Shown here one piece after another: positions 17,116 through 25,071 of a stretch of 64,000 nt of DNA. Each line of letters opens with the position of its first letter. Within the stretch, counting starts at the first letter, position 1. Position numbers and translations under genes: made by a program. The stretch comes from Saccharopolyspora endophytica. GTDB taxonomy: Bacteria; Actinomycetota; Actinomycetes; Mycobacteriales; Pseudonocardiaceae. The notes below the pieces were generated by a model. It did no database searches. It was not told the origin of the DNA and worked only from the letters and a program-made list of their open reading frames with translations. The DNA lies in NCBI RefSeq assembly GCF_018070075.1, contig NZ_JAGPXE010000005.1:248001-312000 (forward strand). The letters run 5' to 3'.

Positions 17116-17817
17116 ATGTCACCGCTGTCGTCCGATGAACTGCGCACAATCCGCGAGGAGCTCAGCGCTGGAACCACGCCGACGGTGTGGTTCACCAGCT
17201 CTGCCGTCGGAGTCCAAGAAGGGCGCTCCGGCAAGGTGATCGCGCTCGGCGAACCGGCCGAAGGGGACTTCATCCAGGTCCGCCCGGCCGGTTCGAAGGA
17301 CGTCCTGTCCTTCTCCACCGCAGAAGTCACCCAGGTCAAACCGCCTCGCAAGAAGCCGACGCCGGAGCCTGCGGCCAAACCCGCCGCGAAAACCCCGGCG
17401 AGCACACCGAGTCCGGTGACCGCGACGAAGCCGGCCGAGAAGCCAGCGGCGAAACCGGCGCCCGCTCCTGCCGCCAAGCCGAGCACCCAGGCCACGGCCA
17501 AACCCGCTGACGCCGCAGCGGCACGACGCAAACCGCGGCAGGTCAAGCAGCCCGTCGGCGGTGCCGTCGTGACGCTCACCGCCGACCAGGACGGTCAGTG
17601 GAGCGTCGAGGTCGCCAACGCCAAGCGGAAGCTGGTCAAACCCACCCAAGTGCCGGCGAACGCCGTCGCCCAGGCGGCGAAACTGCTGCACGACGACGTC
17701 GCCGCTGCCGTCGAGCCGCTGATCGAAGCCGCCCGCGAGCAGCACCGCGCCCGCGTCGAGCAGCTCCGAGCCGAGCTCGAAGCCGCCGAGGCGGCACTGG
17801 AAGAACTCGACGAGTGA
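17116..17817 (+). CDS. Lys/Ala/Pro-rich conserved actinobacterial protein, unknown function
   Basis: 233 aa in three parts. An N-terminal globular part of about 75 residues (LSSDELRTIREELSAGTTPT, EGRSGKVIALGEPAEGDFIQ) looks like a small beta domain. A low-complexity linker, about residues 76-145, is built of repeats such as KPAAK and AKP. The C-terminal part (VVTLTADQDGQWSVEV, then DDVAAAVEPLIEAAREQHRA and an Ala/Glu/Leu heptad stretch) is probably coiled coil. The basic linker suggests nucleic-acid binding. It may correspond to a DUF of the DUF6319 kind, but I cannot confirm that. It is a single gene with its own promoter and a perfect terminator. Confidence 0.75.
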   Translation: MSPLSSDELRTIREELSAGTTPTVWFTSSAVGVQEGRSGKVIALGEPAEGDFIQVRPAGSKDVLSFSTAEVTQVKPPRKKPTPEPAAKPAAKTPASTPSPVTATKPAEKPAAKPAPAPAAKPSTQATAKPADAAAARRKPRQVKQPVGGAVVTLTADQDGQWSVEVANAKRKLVKPTQVPANAVAQAAKLLHDDVAAAVEPLIEAAREQHRARVEQLRAELEAAEAALEELDE

Positions 17818-17818
17818 G

Positions 17819-17850
17819 TCGGTGTCGTCCCCCGCGGGGGACGACACCGA
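17819..17850. terminator. Perfect 32-bp palindromic terminator
   Basis: TCGGTGTCGTCCCCCG (17819-17834) is followed directly by its reverse complement to 17850. It begins three bases after the last sense codon, between convergent genes. Confidence 0.8.
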
Positions 17851-17906
17851 CACGCTCCCCCGAACCCATCACGCCCGCGCCCGAAGGTCGCGTGGAACGC
17901 CTGCGG

Positions 17907-17927
17907 AGCATGGGAACCTTTCTGTCT
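17907..17927 (+). repeat. Dispersed GGGAACCTTCC element, copy 7
   Basis: GCATGGGAACCTTTCTGTCT, with one change in the core. Confidence 0.65.
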
Positions 17928-17993
17928 TCTCCCAGCTCCGAGGCCTTCTGGCCACGCGCCTGGATGTCCGAGATCGCGCAGCGGTGATTGAGA

Positions 17994-19238
17994 TCAGTCC
18001 TCGATGTCGGTCGTCCCCTGCAGGGTTCGCTGGCCGCGGTCGGTCGGCGGGATCTGGTCGTAGGCGGCCGGGTCGAGCTCGGTCACCTCGCCCGAGGCGA
18101 GGGAAGAGAGGATCCCGTCCAGGCCGATGTAGACGGTCCGCGTGAGCATGTCGCGGTGCTGCTCGCCGAGCGTCTGAGTTTGGCCGCGCACCTCGAACAG
18201 CACGGCGCCGCTGCCGTTGAGCTGGAAGGCCCCGAGGCCCGTGCCGGGCAGGTTGATGTCCTGCGGGTACAACGTGATGTTGCCGAAGTCGGGGTTGCGC
18301 TCGGCAGCGCTTTGAAGCGCGTTGTACGCCGCCACGTTGAGCTGCTTGGAGTACTCCGGGCGATAGCTGTCGGCGAACTCGGCGAAGGCGGCACCTTCCG
18401 GCGTGTTCGGGTCCGCGACGAACTTCCCGGACAGGCTCATGGTCACGAACTCGTCAGTGCCGGGAACCGTGTAGCAGGCCCCCTGGTGATGAAGGTCGAC
18501 GTAGGTGTCCACAGCGCCGAACTCGGCTTGCAGCCCCGTGTAGACGTCGCGGACCGTCTGCGTCTCCGGGCTGATGAACCAACCTGGCTTGTCGCTGCTG
18601 CCGGGGAAGTCCTGCGGCTGCGGCTGGTACGCCAGGTTCGGGTGGTAGTCGCGGTTGACGTCGAACCCCGGGCGTTGCGAGTAGTCGTCGCCCTGCCGCT
18701 GATCGGTGATGTAGTTCCACGGCGGCGGGGACGCGGCCAGCTGGGGGAAGTGGGACTGAACTTCCTGCCAGGTCATGTCGTTGCCGCGCCGGTCGAGGGA
18801 ACCGGCGTCCGGGTTGATCTTCGGCATGGCGACCACCGTCAGCTGGTCGCGGATCTGCTGCGCGGTCGTGGAGTCCGACGTGCCCAGGTAATCGAGCATG
18901 TCGAGCAGGGCGTCGGGCCCCGTCTTCTCGTTGCCGTGGATCTCGGCGGTGATGAACACGACCTTCGGCCCGGTGCCCACGCGCGCGAGCATCATGTCGC
19001 GGCCCTTGTTGGAACCCCCCACGTCTTCCACGGCCACGCGGCCGGCGCTGACGCGTTCGATGCGGTCGAGCTCAACCAGCATCTCGTCGTAGCTGGTGAA
19101 CTCGGTGATCGGGTTCTCCCGAGGCTCCTCGCTGCACGGGGGCGGTGCGGCCATGGTCGGTGGTGCTCCTGCGGTCGCGGGAACCAACGCGGTGCCCACC
19201 ACGACACCCGCGAACGCCAGTGCTTGCCATCTCTGCAT
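17994..19238 (-). CDS. Secreted M14-family zinc carboxypeptidase
   Basis: 414 aa from ATG at 19238, chosen because AAGGAG precedes it and a signal peptide (MQRWQALAFAGVVVGTALVP, ATAGA) begins there. Zinc ligands are His101 and Glu104 in FITAEIHGNEKTG and a later His in TYVDLHHQGACY. The general-base Glu is probably in AVLFEVRGQTQTLG near the C-terminus. The family removes C-terminal residues from peptides or peptidoglycan stem peptides. It is extracellular by its signal sequence. It is divergent from an MFS transporter, so peptide degradation and uptake is a possible theme (inference). Confidence 0.87.
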   Translation of the reverse strand: MQRWQALAFAGVVVGTALVPATAGAPPTMAAPPPCSEEPRENPITEFTSYDEMLVELDRIERVSAGRVAVEDVGGSNKGRDMMLARVGTGPKVVFITAEIHGNEKTGPDALLDMLDYLGTSDSTTAQQIRDQLTVVAMPKINPDAGSLDRRGNDMTWQEVQSHFPQLAASPPPWNYITDQRQGDDYSQRPGFDVNRDYHPNLAYQPQPQDFPGSSDKPGWFISPETQTVRDVYTGLQAEFGAVDTYVDLHHQGACYTVPGTDEFVTMSLSGKFVADPNTPEGAAFAEFADSYRPEYSKQLNVAAYNALQSAAERNPDFGNITLYPQDINLPGTGLGAFQLNGSGAVLFEVRGQTQTLGEQHRDMLTRTVYIGLDGILSSLASGEVTELDPAAYDQIPPTDRGQRTLQGTTDIED

Positions 19239-19383
19239 TGCCGGACTCCTTGCCGTTGCCGAAACGGGGCACCAGACAAGTCGATCGACAGAAAGCGCAC
19301 AATCGGCCAAGAGGGGACAACTCGGCAGGATCTCGACAAGGGTCGAATGGACACGCGAAGGGTCCACCGCCTATCAAGAGCAG

Positions 19384-20517
19384 GTGCGAACACCCGTCTC
19401 GACCGAATCCAGGACCCCGCTGCGACAGCGCTCGTTCCGCTTCTTGCTGATCGCGACGGTCGGAGGGTTCTCCGGGTACGCCCTGCTCCTGCCCGTGGTG
19501 CCGTTGTGGGCCGTGGTCGGAGGCGCGGGCGAGATCGCAGCGGGCGCGACGAACGCGGTGTTCATGCTGGTCACAGTGCTCACTCAGCTGGCGATGCCGT
19601 GGTTGCTCAGGAGGATGGACTGCCGCGGGCTGTTCGCCCTGGGGACCGCGATGATCGGGCTTCCCACTCCGCTGTTCGCGCTCTCCAGCGACATGTGGGT
19701 GCTGCTCGGAGTCTCGGCGCTGCGCGGAATCGGGTTCGGCTTGCTGACGGTCACCGGATCGGCGCTGACCGCGGAACTCGTTGCCACCGCACAACGAGGC
19801 CGGGCAGCCGCCTACTACGGCCTCGCCATCGGCCTGCCCAACGTCGCCCTGCTGCCGGCCGGGGTGTGGCTGAGCGGCCGAATCGGGTTCGGCCCGCTGT
19901 TCTGGGCCGCCGGTGCGATCCCCGTCCTGGCCGCCCTGACGATCCTGGGCATCGAGCGGGTGCGCACCCGCGACCAGGAGCGAGGAGCGAAGGCCCGGCC
20001 GGTCGCGCTGCTGCCCTCCTGGACGGTCATGGCCGTCAACACGGCTGCGGCAGGAGGTTTGACGGCGTTCCTGCCGTTGGCCGTCACCCCGTCGGTCGCC
20101 CCGGCCGCGCTGCTGATCTTCGCCGCCGCCACCATGCTCGGCCGGTGGCTCGCCGGGCACCTGGGAGACCGGTTCGGGCAGCAGGGCGTCCTCGCTCCGT
20201 CGGTGCTGTTCGGCGGGTTCGGAGTGCTGCTGCTGGCCTTGGCCGCGTGGACCGCGGACCCGGTGGCGCTGGCAGGCGCGGCCGTGTTCGGCACAGGCTT
20301 CGGAGCCGTTCAGAACACGACCCTCATCCTCATGCTGGAACGCGCCGACTCGGCGACCGCGAGCACCGCGTGGAACATCGCCTACGACGGCGGTCACGGA
20401 CTCGGCGCGATCGGGTTCGGCGTCCTCATCACCGCGTCCGGATACCCGGTGACCTTCGCGATCACGGGCGCGCTGCTGCTCGCCTGCCGGGCCCTGGCCG
20501 GCCGCCGGTGGGCGTGA
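19384..20517 (+). CDS. Major facilitator superfamily transporter
   Basis: 377 aa from GTG at 19384. About 12 hydrophobic helices are visible, the first being FLLIATVGGFSGYALLLPVV. The MFS loop-2/3 motif is degenerate (LLRRMDCRGLFALG). The loop-8/9 motif is better (GRWLAGHLGDRFGQQG). It resembles drug or metabolite exporters; the substrate is unknown. The start is uncertain because no strong ribosome site is present. The stop codon lies inside a copy of the dispersed element. Confidence 0.83.
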   Translation: MRTPVSTESRTPLRQRSFRFLLIATVGGFSGYALLLPVVPLWAVVGGAGEIAAGATNAVFMLVTVLTQLAMPWLLRRMDCRGLFALGTAMIGLPTPLFALSSDMWVLLGVSALRGIGFGLLTVTGSALTAELVATAQRGRAAAYYGLAIGLPNVALLPAGVWLSGRIGFGPLFWAAGAIPVLAALTILGIERVRTRDQERGAKARPVALLPSWTVMAVNTAAAGGLTAFLPLAVTPSVAPAALLIFAAATMLGRWLAGHLGDRFGQQGVLAPSVLFGGFGVLLLALAAWTADPVALAGAAVFGTGFGAVQNTTLILMLERADSATASTAWNIAYDGGHGLGAIGFGVLITASGYPVTFAITGALLLACRALAGRRWA

Positions 20518-20539
20518 GCAAGGGAACCTTCCTGTCACC
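20514..20539 (+). repeat. Dispersed GGGAACCTTCC element, copy 8, overlapping a stop codon
   Basis: The element begins GTGAGCAAGGGAACCTTCC, and its TGA is the stop of the MFS gene (20515-20517). It ends TGTCACC, complementary to the initial GTGA. Confidence 0.7.
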
Positions 20540-20689
20540 TGCCAGGCGGCCACGACCGAAGAAGGACCTTGCCGACCTGTGCATTTGGACACAGGAGCCC
20601 CTCGGGTTCAGGCAGAAGGACGAGATCACGCACAGTGGCTGAGACGAGGGGCCCACGGTGCCGGGCCGTCGCCGCCCACCGGGAGCACC

Positions 20690-20695
20690 TAGAAT
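20690..20695 (+). promoter_or_regulatory. -10 box of a leaderless promoter
   Basis: TAGAAT ends 7 bases before the GTG at 20703, so transcription would start at the first base of the start codon. Confidence 0.5.
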
Positions 20696-20702
20696 CGGAG
20701 GC

Positions 20703-21128
20703 GTGTTGCGCAGCCTGTTGACCCCACGTTGGCTGCTTCTGCATGCGCTGTTCATCGTGGCCACGATCGCCACCGGCTTCCTCGCCGTGTGGCAGTGGGA
20801 CCGCGCGCACGAGGCCGGGGGGAGCTTCCAGAACCTCGGCTATGCGCTGCAGTGGCCGCTGTTCGGCGCCTTCACGATCTTCCTCTGGATCAAGCTGATC
20901 CGCATGGACTTCGCGCAGCAGCGCGGCGAGGCCGAACCCGCGACCAGCGACGAGGCCGAAGAAGGGGCGAGCACCACCTCAGCGGTGCCCGAAGAACCGG
21001 AACGACGCCGGTCACGGCCCCTGGTGCCGCCTCCGGCGCCGCCCGTGGAATCGGATGAAGATCCGGAGCTGGCCGAGTACAACCGGTATCTGGCCGGGCT
21101 CGACCAGTCGGATCAGCGCACTAGTTGA
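20703..21128 (+). CDS. Small two-helix membrane protein, unknown function
   Basis: 141 aa from GTG at 20703. Two transmembrane helices lie at about residues 7-26 (WLLLHALFIVATIATGFLAV) and 43-60 (LQWPLFGAFTIFLWIKLI), separated by a short loop WQWDRAHEAGG. A charged, Pro/Glu-rich cytoplasmic tail follows (about 70 residues, including LVPPPAPPVESDEDPELAEY). The WQWDRA motif resembles the first helix of SURF1-type proteins, and such short forms are common in actinobacteria. The function is not known. The gene ends tail-to-tail, overlapping the next minus-strand gene by 8 bp. Confidence 0.72.
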   Translation: MLRSLLTPRWLLLHALFIVATIATGFLAVWQWDRAHEAGGSFQNLGYALQWPLFGAFTIFLWIKLIRMDFAQQRGEAEPATSDEAEEGASTTSAVPEEPERRRSRPLVPPPAPPVESDEDPELAEYNRYLAGLDQSDQRTS

Positions 21129-21498
21129 AGGTGATCCCGCCGTTGATCTCGCGGGTTTGCACCAAATTCTTGACCTGACCGTTGTTGATGTTCACGACGT
21201 TGTCCGACGCCGTGATCTCGTTGTGCACGGCGGCGCCTTCGCGGCGCAGCAGTTCGGCGAACTCCTCGTCTTCCGAGCACACCGCGTCCAGCCGCTCCGC
21301 CAGTGCCGTGACCTGAGCCGGGCCCGCGTCGTCGCTCTCGGCGGCCTCCAAAGCCGCCTGTGTTTCAGGGTCCTGCTGCGACCTGCGGCGAAGCAGGTCG
21401 CGGACCTTCGCCAACGCCATCGTCCCGGCGGCACCCAGTGCGGTGGCCGCCTGCCCGCCCAGGGCATTGGCGAGCGAATCCAGGAACGGATCGGTCAT
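21121..21498 (-). CDS. Small protein with Asn/Gly/Val-rich amyloid-signalling-like C-terminal motif
   Basis: 125 aa from ATG at 21498 with a GGAGG-type site. Residues 1-35 form an Ala/Gly/Leu-rich helix (SLANALGGQAATALGAAGTM) ending in KVRDLLRRR. Residues 40-92 are charged helices (ERLDAVCSEDEEFAELLRRE). The last 30 residues switch to alternating polar and hydrophobic residues with NVVNINNGQVKNLVQ and INGGITFN. Such tails, with V-x-N-x-VQ-x-R-x-I-x-G-G-I, resemble motifs placed beside NLR/STAND proteins in actinobacteria and proposed to nucleate amyloid-like assembly. No NLR gene is adjacent. The amyloid reading is inference; the ORF itself is well supported. Confidence 0.7.
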   Translation of the reverse strand: MTDPFLDSLANALGGQAATALGAAGTMALAKVRDLLRRRSQQDPETQAALEAAESDDAGPAQVTALAERLDAVCSEDEEFAELLRREGAAVHNEITASDNVVNINNGQVKNLVQTREINGGITFN

Positions 21499-21508
21499 GT
21501 TTCCTCCG

Positions 21509-21532
21509 CGAGCAAGGGAACCCTTCTGTCAC
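21509..21532 (+). repeat. Dispersed element, copy 9
   Basis: GCGAGCAAGGGAACCCTTCTGT lies 10 bp upstream of the minus-strand gene start, so it may fall in that gene's 5' leader. Confidence 0.6.
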
Positions 21533-21787
21533 GAAGTGTAGTGACCCGACCTGTTTCCGTGTCGGTTTCGAGTCGAATTCAGTTGTTGGCAGCACGCGGA
21601 GCGCGCGGACGGGTGTGATATCAACGAACTGGTTGACGGCAAAGCGAAACGGATGCCGATTGCTTCCGGGCAGTGGAAGCCGGTGGTTCTTCCCGGCGGC
21701 TGGGATCGGTGAGCGGGAGCGTGGGTTCGCGCCACGTGGCGCGGTCGGCGGCCGGATCTTGCGGACACTTTGGTGATAGGGGCTGGC

Positions 21788-23911
21788 GTGCGCAGCGGCG
21801 TGCTGTTGAAGATGTTCGGACTGTGCGTCCTAGCCGGCGTACTCGTGGCGGCCTTACTGCTGCCAGTTGCGACCGGGGCTGGGGCGATGGTCAACCAGAC
21901 CACCCATGCCATGTCGAAAATGTCGAGTTCGCTCGCAAAACGGGAAATGCCGCAGGTGTCGACCGTCACCGATCGCAACGGCAAGCCCATCGCCTATTTC
22001 TTCAAGGACTACCGGGTCGAAACCCGCCCCGAGCAGATCGCCGACACCATGAAGGCCGCTATCACCGCGGTCGAGGACAAGCGCTACTGGCATCACGGCG
22101 GCGTCGACTGGCACGGCACTATCCGCGCCCTCGCGACGAACATCGGCAGCGGTGAGACCGCGCAGGGCGCGTCCACGATCACCCAGCAGTACGTGAAGAA
22201 CTACCTGGTGCACGTCTCGGCCACCACCGAGTTGGAGGCGGAGCAGGCCAAGGAGACCACGGTCGCGCGGAAGCTCCGCGAAGCCAAGATCGCCGTCGAG
22301 CTCGAACGCACCATGTCCAAGGAAGAGATCCTCACCGGATATCTCAACGTGGTGCCCTTCGGCAACCAGACCTTCGGGGTCGGTGCCGCTTCTCAGACCT
22401 ACTTCGGCACCACTCCTGACAAGCTGACGATCGCCCAGGCGGCTCTGCTGGCCGCCGTGGTCAACCAGCCCGGTTCGCTGAACCCCAACAGCAACCCGCA
22501 GGACGCGCTGGCCCGCCGCAACCTGGTCATCGACCTGATGGCCGACAGCAACAACGACATCCGCATCACCGAGGAAGACGCTGAGATCGCGAAGAAGGAG
22601 CCCTTGGGCGTCCTGTCCCCGCTGGGACGGCCGCCGAACGGCTGCGTCGGCATCGGCGACGGCACCACCGACGGATTCTTCTGCACCTACGTCCGCGACT
22701 ACCTCGAGAAGTACGGCATCGACACCGACAAGCTGAAGGTCGGCGGCTACACGGTGCGCACGACCCTGGACCGCACCGCTTCCGACGCGGCCAAGCAGGC
22801 CGCCCAGAAGCAGGTCCCGACCCAGACCGAAGGCATCGCCAACGCGATGTCGGTCGTCGAACCGGGCAAGGACAAGCACAAGGTCCGCGCCCTGGTCGCC
22901 AACCGCGACTTCGGCAACGACCCCAGCAAGGGGCAGACGGCCTACGACATCGTCAGCCGCGTGCAGCCCTTCGGTGCGGGCTCGATCTACAAGATCTTCA
23001 CCGCCGGAGCTGCGATCGAGCGCGGCATGAGCATCTACGACACGATCGACGTCCCCGCCAGCTACACCTCGCGCATCTACAAGAACGGCCAGGCGCCCTA
23101 CACCGTGCACAACGCCGACGGCGTGAGGCCGGGGCCGCGAACGCTGCAGATGGCGTTGGCGACCTCGCCGAACACCGGCTTCGTGGCGCTGCTGGAACGG
23201 GCCGGCCTGAACAACGCCGTCGACATGGCCGCCAAGCTCGGCATGCGCAAGAGCATCAACGGCGTCAACTCGCTGGGTTCGACGCTCAAGGACGACGGCT
23301 CGAACGGGCCTTCGCTGGGCGACTCGATCAAGCGGCGCAACAACGGTTCCTTCACCCTCGGCTTCACGCCGACGAGCGTGCTGGAGCTGTCCAACGTCGC
23401 GGCCACGATCATGAGCGATGGCGTCTACTGCCCGCCGACCCCGATCGAAGAGGTCAAGGACCGCTACGGCAACCCGGTGCAGCTCGGCGAGCCCGCCTGC
23501 GAGCAGGCAGTGGCACCCGCGGTGGCCACCGCTCTCGCGCAAGGGCTGAGCAAGGACGACACCGAGGGAACCTCCCGCGCGGCCGCGCAGGAGGTCAAGT
23601 GGGCTCGTCCGATGATCGGAAAGACCGGCACGACCCAGGAGCACAAGTCCGCGGCCTTCCTGGCGGCCACGCCGCAGATGGCCGGTGCCGTGCTGACCTA
23701 CTCCGACGGCAAGCGCCCGGAAGGCATCTGCGACGGTGGCGGAAACTCGCCGCCCTACCTGTGTGGTGGTGGCGGCAACATCTACGGCGGCAAGGTGCCC
23801 GCGCGAACGTGGTTCGACGCTATGACCAAGATCCACAGCGGATTGCCGGTCGCCGCCCTGCCCGGCACACCGCCGCCGGCCGCGGCACCGCCCGCGGCAC
23901 CGGCGCCGTAA
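21788..23911 (+). CDS. Bifunctional penicillin-binding protein (class A; glycosyltransferase/transpeptidase)
   Basis: 707 aa from GTG at 21788 (GTG at 21773 is possible). A membrane anchor lies at about residues 3-30 (VLLKMFGLCVLAGVLVAALL). The GT51 domain has EDKRYWHHGGVDWHG near 91 and QGASTITQQYVKNYL near 127, with the catalytic Glu in the first. The transpeptidase domain has the SxxK Ser in GAGSIYKIF near 396, SPN in ATSPNTGF near 455 and KTG in IGKTGTTQEHKSA near 618. The Pro/Ala tail is typical of actinobacterial PonA-type enzymes. It polymerises glycan strands and cross-links stem peptides on the outer face of the membrane. Confidence 0.93.
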   Translation: MRSGVLLKMFGLCVLAGVLVAALLLPVATGAGAMVNQTTHAMSKMSSSLAKREMPQVSTVTDRNGKPIAYFFKDYRVETRPEQIADTMKAAITAVEDKRYWHHGGVDWHGTIRALATNIGSGETAQGASTITQQYVKNYLVHVSATTELEAEQAKETTVARKLREAKIAVELERTMSKEEILTGYLNVVPFGNQTFGVGAASQTYFGTTPDKLTIAQAALLAAVVNQPGSLNPNSNPQDALARRNLVIDLMADSNNDIRITEEDAEIAKKEPLGVLSPLGRPPNGCVGIGDGTTDGFFCTYVRDYLEKYGIDTDKLKVGGYTVRTTLDRTASDAAKQAAQKQVPTQTEGIANAMSVVEPGKDKHKVRALVANRDFGNDPSKGQTAYDIVSRVQPFGAGSIYKIFTAGAAIERGMSIYDTIDVPASYTSRIYKNGQAPYTVHNADGVRPGPRTLQMALATSPNTGFVALLERAGLNNAVDMAAKLGMRKSINGVNSLGSTLKDDGSNGPSLGDSIKRRNNGSFTLGFTPTSVLELSNVAATIMSDGVYCPPTPIEEVKDRYGNPVQLGEPACEQAVAPAVATALAQGLSKDDTEGTSRAAAQEVKWARPMIGKTGTTQEHKSAAFLAATPQMAGAVLTYSDGKRPEGICDGGGNSPPYLCGGGGNIYGGKVPARTWFDAMTKIHSGLPVAALPGTPPPAAAPPAAPAP

Positions 23912-23925
23912 TCGGATGTGAGCAT

Positions 23926-23964
23926 GGGGACCTTTCAGTCATGTCGAATGGCAGGAAGGTCCCC
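23926..23964. repeat. Dispersed element, inverted pair (copies 10 and 11)
   Basis: GGGGACCTT (23926-23934) and AAGGTCCCC (23956-23964) pair across 21 bases. Both arms carry the same A-to-G type change (GGGGACC/GGTCCCC), which looks compensatory. This hairpin may also terminate the PBP transcript. Confidence 0.65.
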
Positions 23965-24024
23965 TTTCTCGTGTCATCAGGCCGTACTCAGCGATAACTC
24001 AGAAATCATTGGCAAAATGCCTAC

Positions 24025-24984
24025 GTGGTTTCCGAACGTGATCGAGTGGATGTTCGCGGCACCGTCTGGTTCGTGGTTCTCGCCTATGCGCCTGCTTGGT
24101 TGCTGACCACGCCTCTGTGGCTGACCGGCGAGGGCCTGTCGTGGGGATGGGCGCCGGTCGCCCTGACCCTCATGATGTTCATGCCCGCCGTCGCGGCAGT
24201 GGTGGTCACCAAGTGGATCAGTCCCAGCGGCGCCCCGATGCGCGCGTTGGGTCTCACCAACCCCGGCGGCATCAAGAAGTGGTGGAGATACGCCGTCCTG
24301 GGGTGCGTCGGACCCCTGCTGGCAGTGCTGCTCGCCTTGCTGGTCGGCTACCTGCTCGGCGTCTACGAGGCGGACTGGACCGGGTTCTCGGGACTCGTGG
24401 AGCAGGTCGGCGCCACCGTCGTCGGGGAGCAGAACCGGACATCACCAACGGCGCTCGCGCTGACCCAGCTCGGCCAGGTGTTCCTGTTCGGCTGGCTGCA
24501 CACGCTGCCGGCGCTCGGTGAAGAGCTCGGCTGGCGCGGCTACCTGACCAAAGCCCTGCTGCCGCTGGGGCAGCCCGGTTCCTTCCTCACCACCGGAGTT
24601 CTGTGGGGCCTTTGGCACGCGCCGATCCTGCTCCTCGGGTACAACTACCCGACTGTTCCGATCGTGGTGTCGTTCCTGATGATGGGCTGCTTCTGCGTGC
24701 TCGTGGGAACGCTGCTGAGCTGGCTGAGGCTCGCCTCCGACAGCGTGTGGCCGGCCGCGATCGCACACGGCTTCCTCAACTCCGCGGGAACGATGGCAGT
24801 GATCTTCAGCCAGGCCGGTCACCCGGTCGACAACGCCAGCGTCGGCCTGCTGGGGTGGAGCGGCTGGATCGTGCTGATTCTGCTCATCCTCGTCCTGATC
24901 ATGATCGGCAAGCTGCCGGTGCGCTTCCAGGTCACCAAGCAAGGAATCAGCAAGGGGGTTGAACGCCGTAGCCGCAAGGCATGA
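24025..24984 (+). CDS. CPBP-family intramembrane metalloprotease
   Basis: 319 aa from GTG at 24025. About eight hydrophobic helices. The Abi/CPBP motifs are EELGWRGYLTKALLP near residue 165 (EExxxR), LWGLWHAPILLLG near 194 (FxxxH-type) and AIAHGFLNSAG near 250. The family includes prenyl-protein CAAX proteases and bacteriocin-immunity proteins; the substrate is unknown. No ribosome site is seen, and CAAAAT ends 6 bases before the GTG, so a leaderless transcript is possible. The stop lies at the edge of a dispersed element. Confidence 0.85.
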   Translation: MVSERDRVDVRGTVWFVVLAYAPAWLLTTPLWLTGEGLSWGWAPVALTLMMFMPAVAAVVVTKWISPSGAPMRALGLTNPGGIKKWWRYAVLGCVGPLLAVLLALLVGYLLGVYEADWTGFSGLVEQVGATVVGEQNRTSPTALALTQLGQVFLFGWLHTLPALGEELGWRGYLTKALLPLGQPGSFLTTGVLWGLWHAPILLLGYNYPTVPIVVSFLMMGCFCVLVGTLLSWLRLASDSVWPAAIAHGFLNSAGTMAVIFSQAGHPVDNASVGLLGWSGWIVLILLILVLIMIGKLPVRFQVTKQGISKGVERRSRKA

Positions 24985-25010
24985 GCGGCGAAAGGGAACC
25001 GTCCTGCCAC
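24982..25010 (+). repeat. Dispersed element, copy 12, overlapping a stop codon
   Basis: It begins TGAGC, with the TGA being the stop of the CPBP gene, then AAAGGGAACCGTCCTGCCAC. Confidence 0.6.
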
Positions 25011-25071
25011 TGTGCTCCGGCCGATCGCGAAATGTGCGTGCCTTGGTCCTTCGGCGTGAAAGCATCGGGGC

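Noticed and set aside
17988..20642. 884-codon plus-strand open frame
   Set aside because: Lies antisense to the M14 carboxypeptidase and out of frame with the MFS gene; no domain and no ribosome site.
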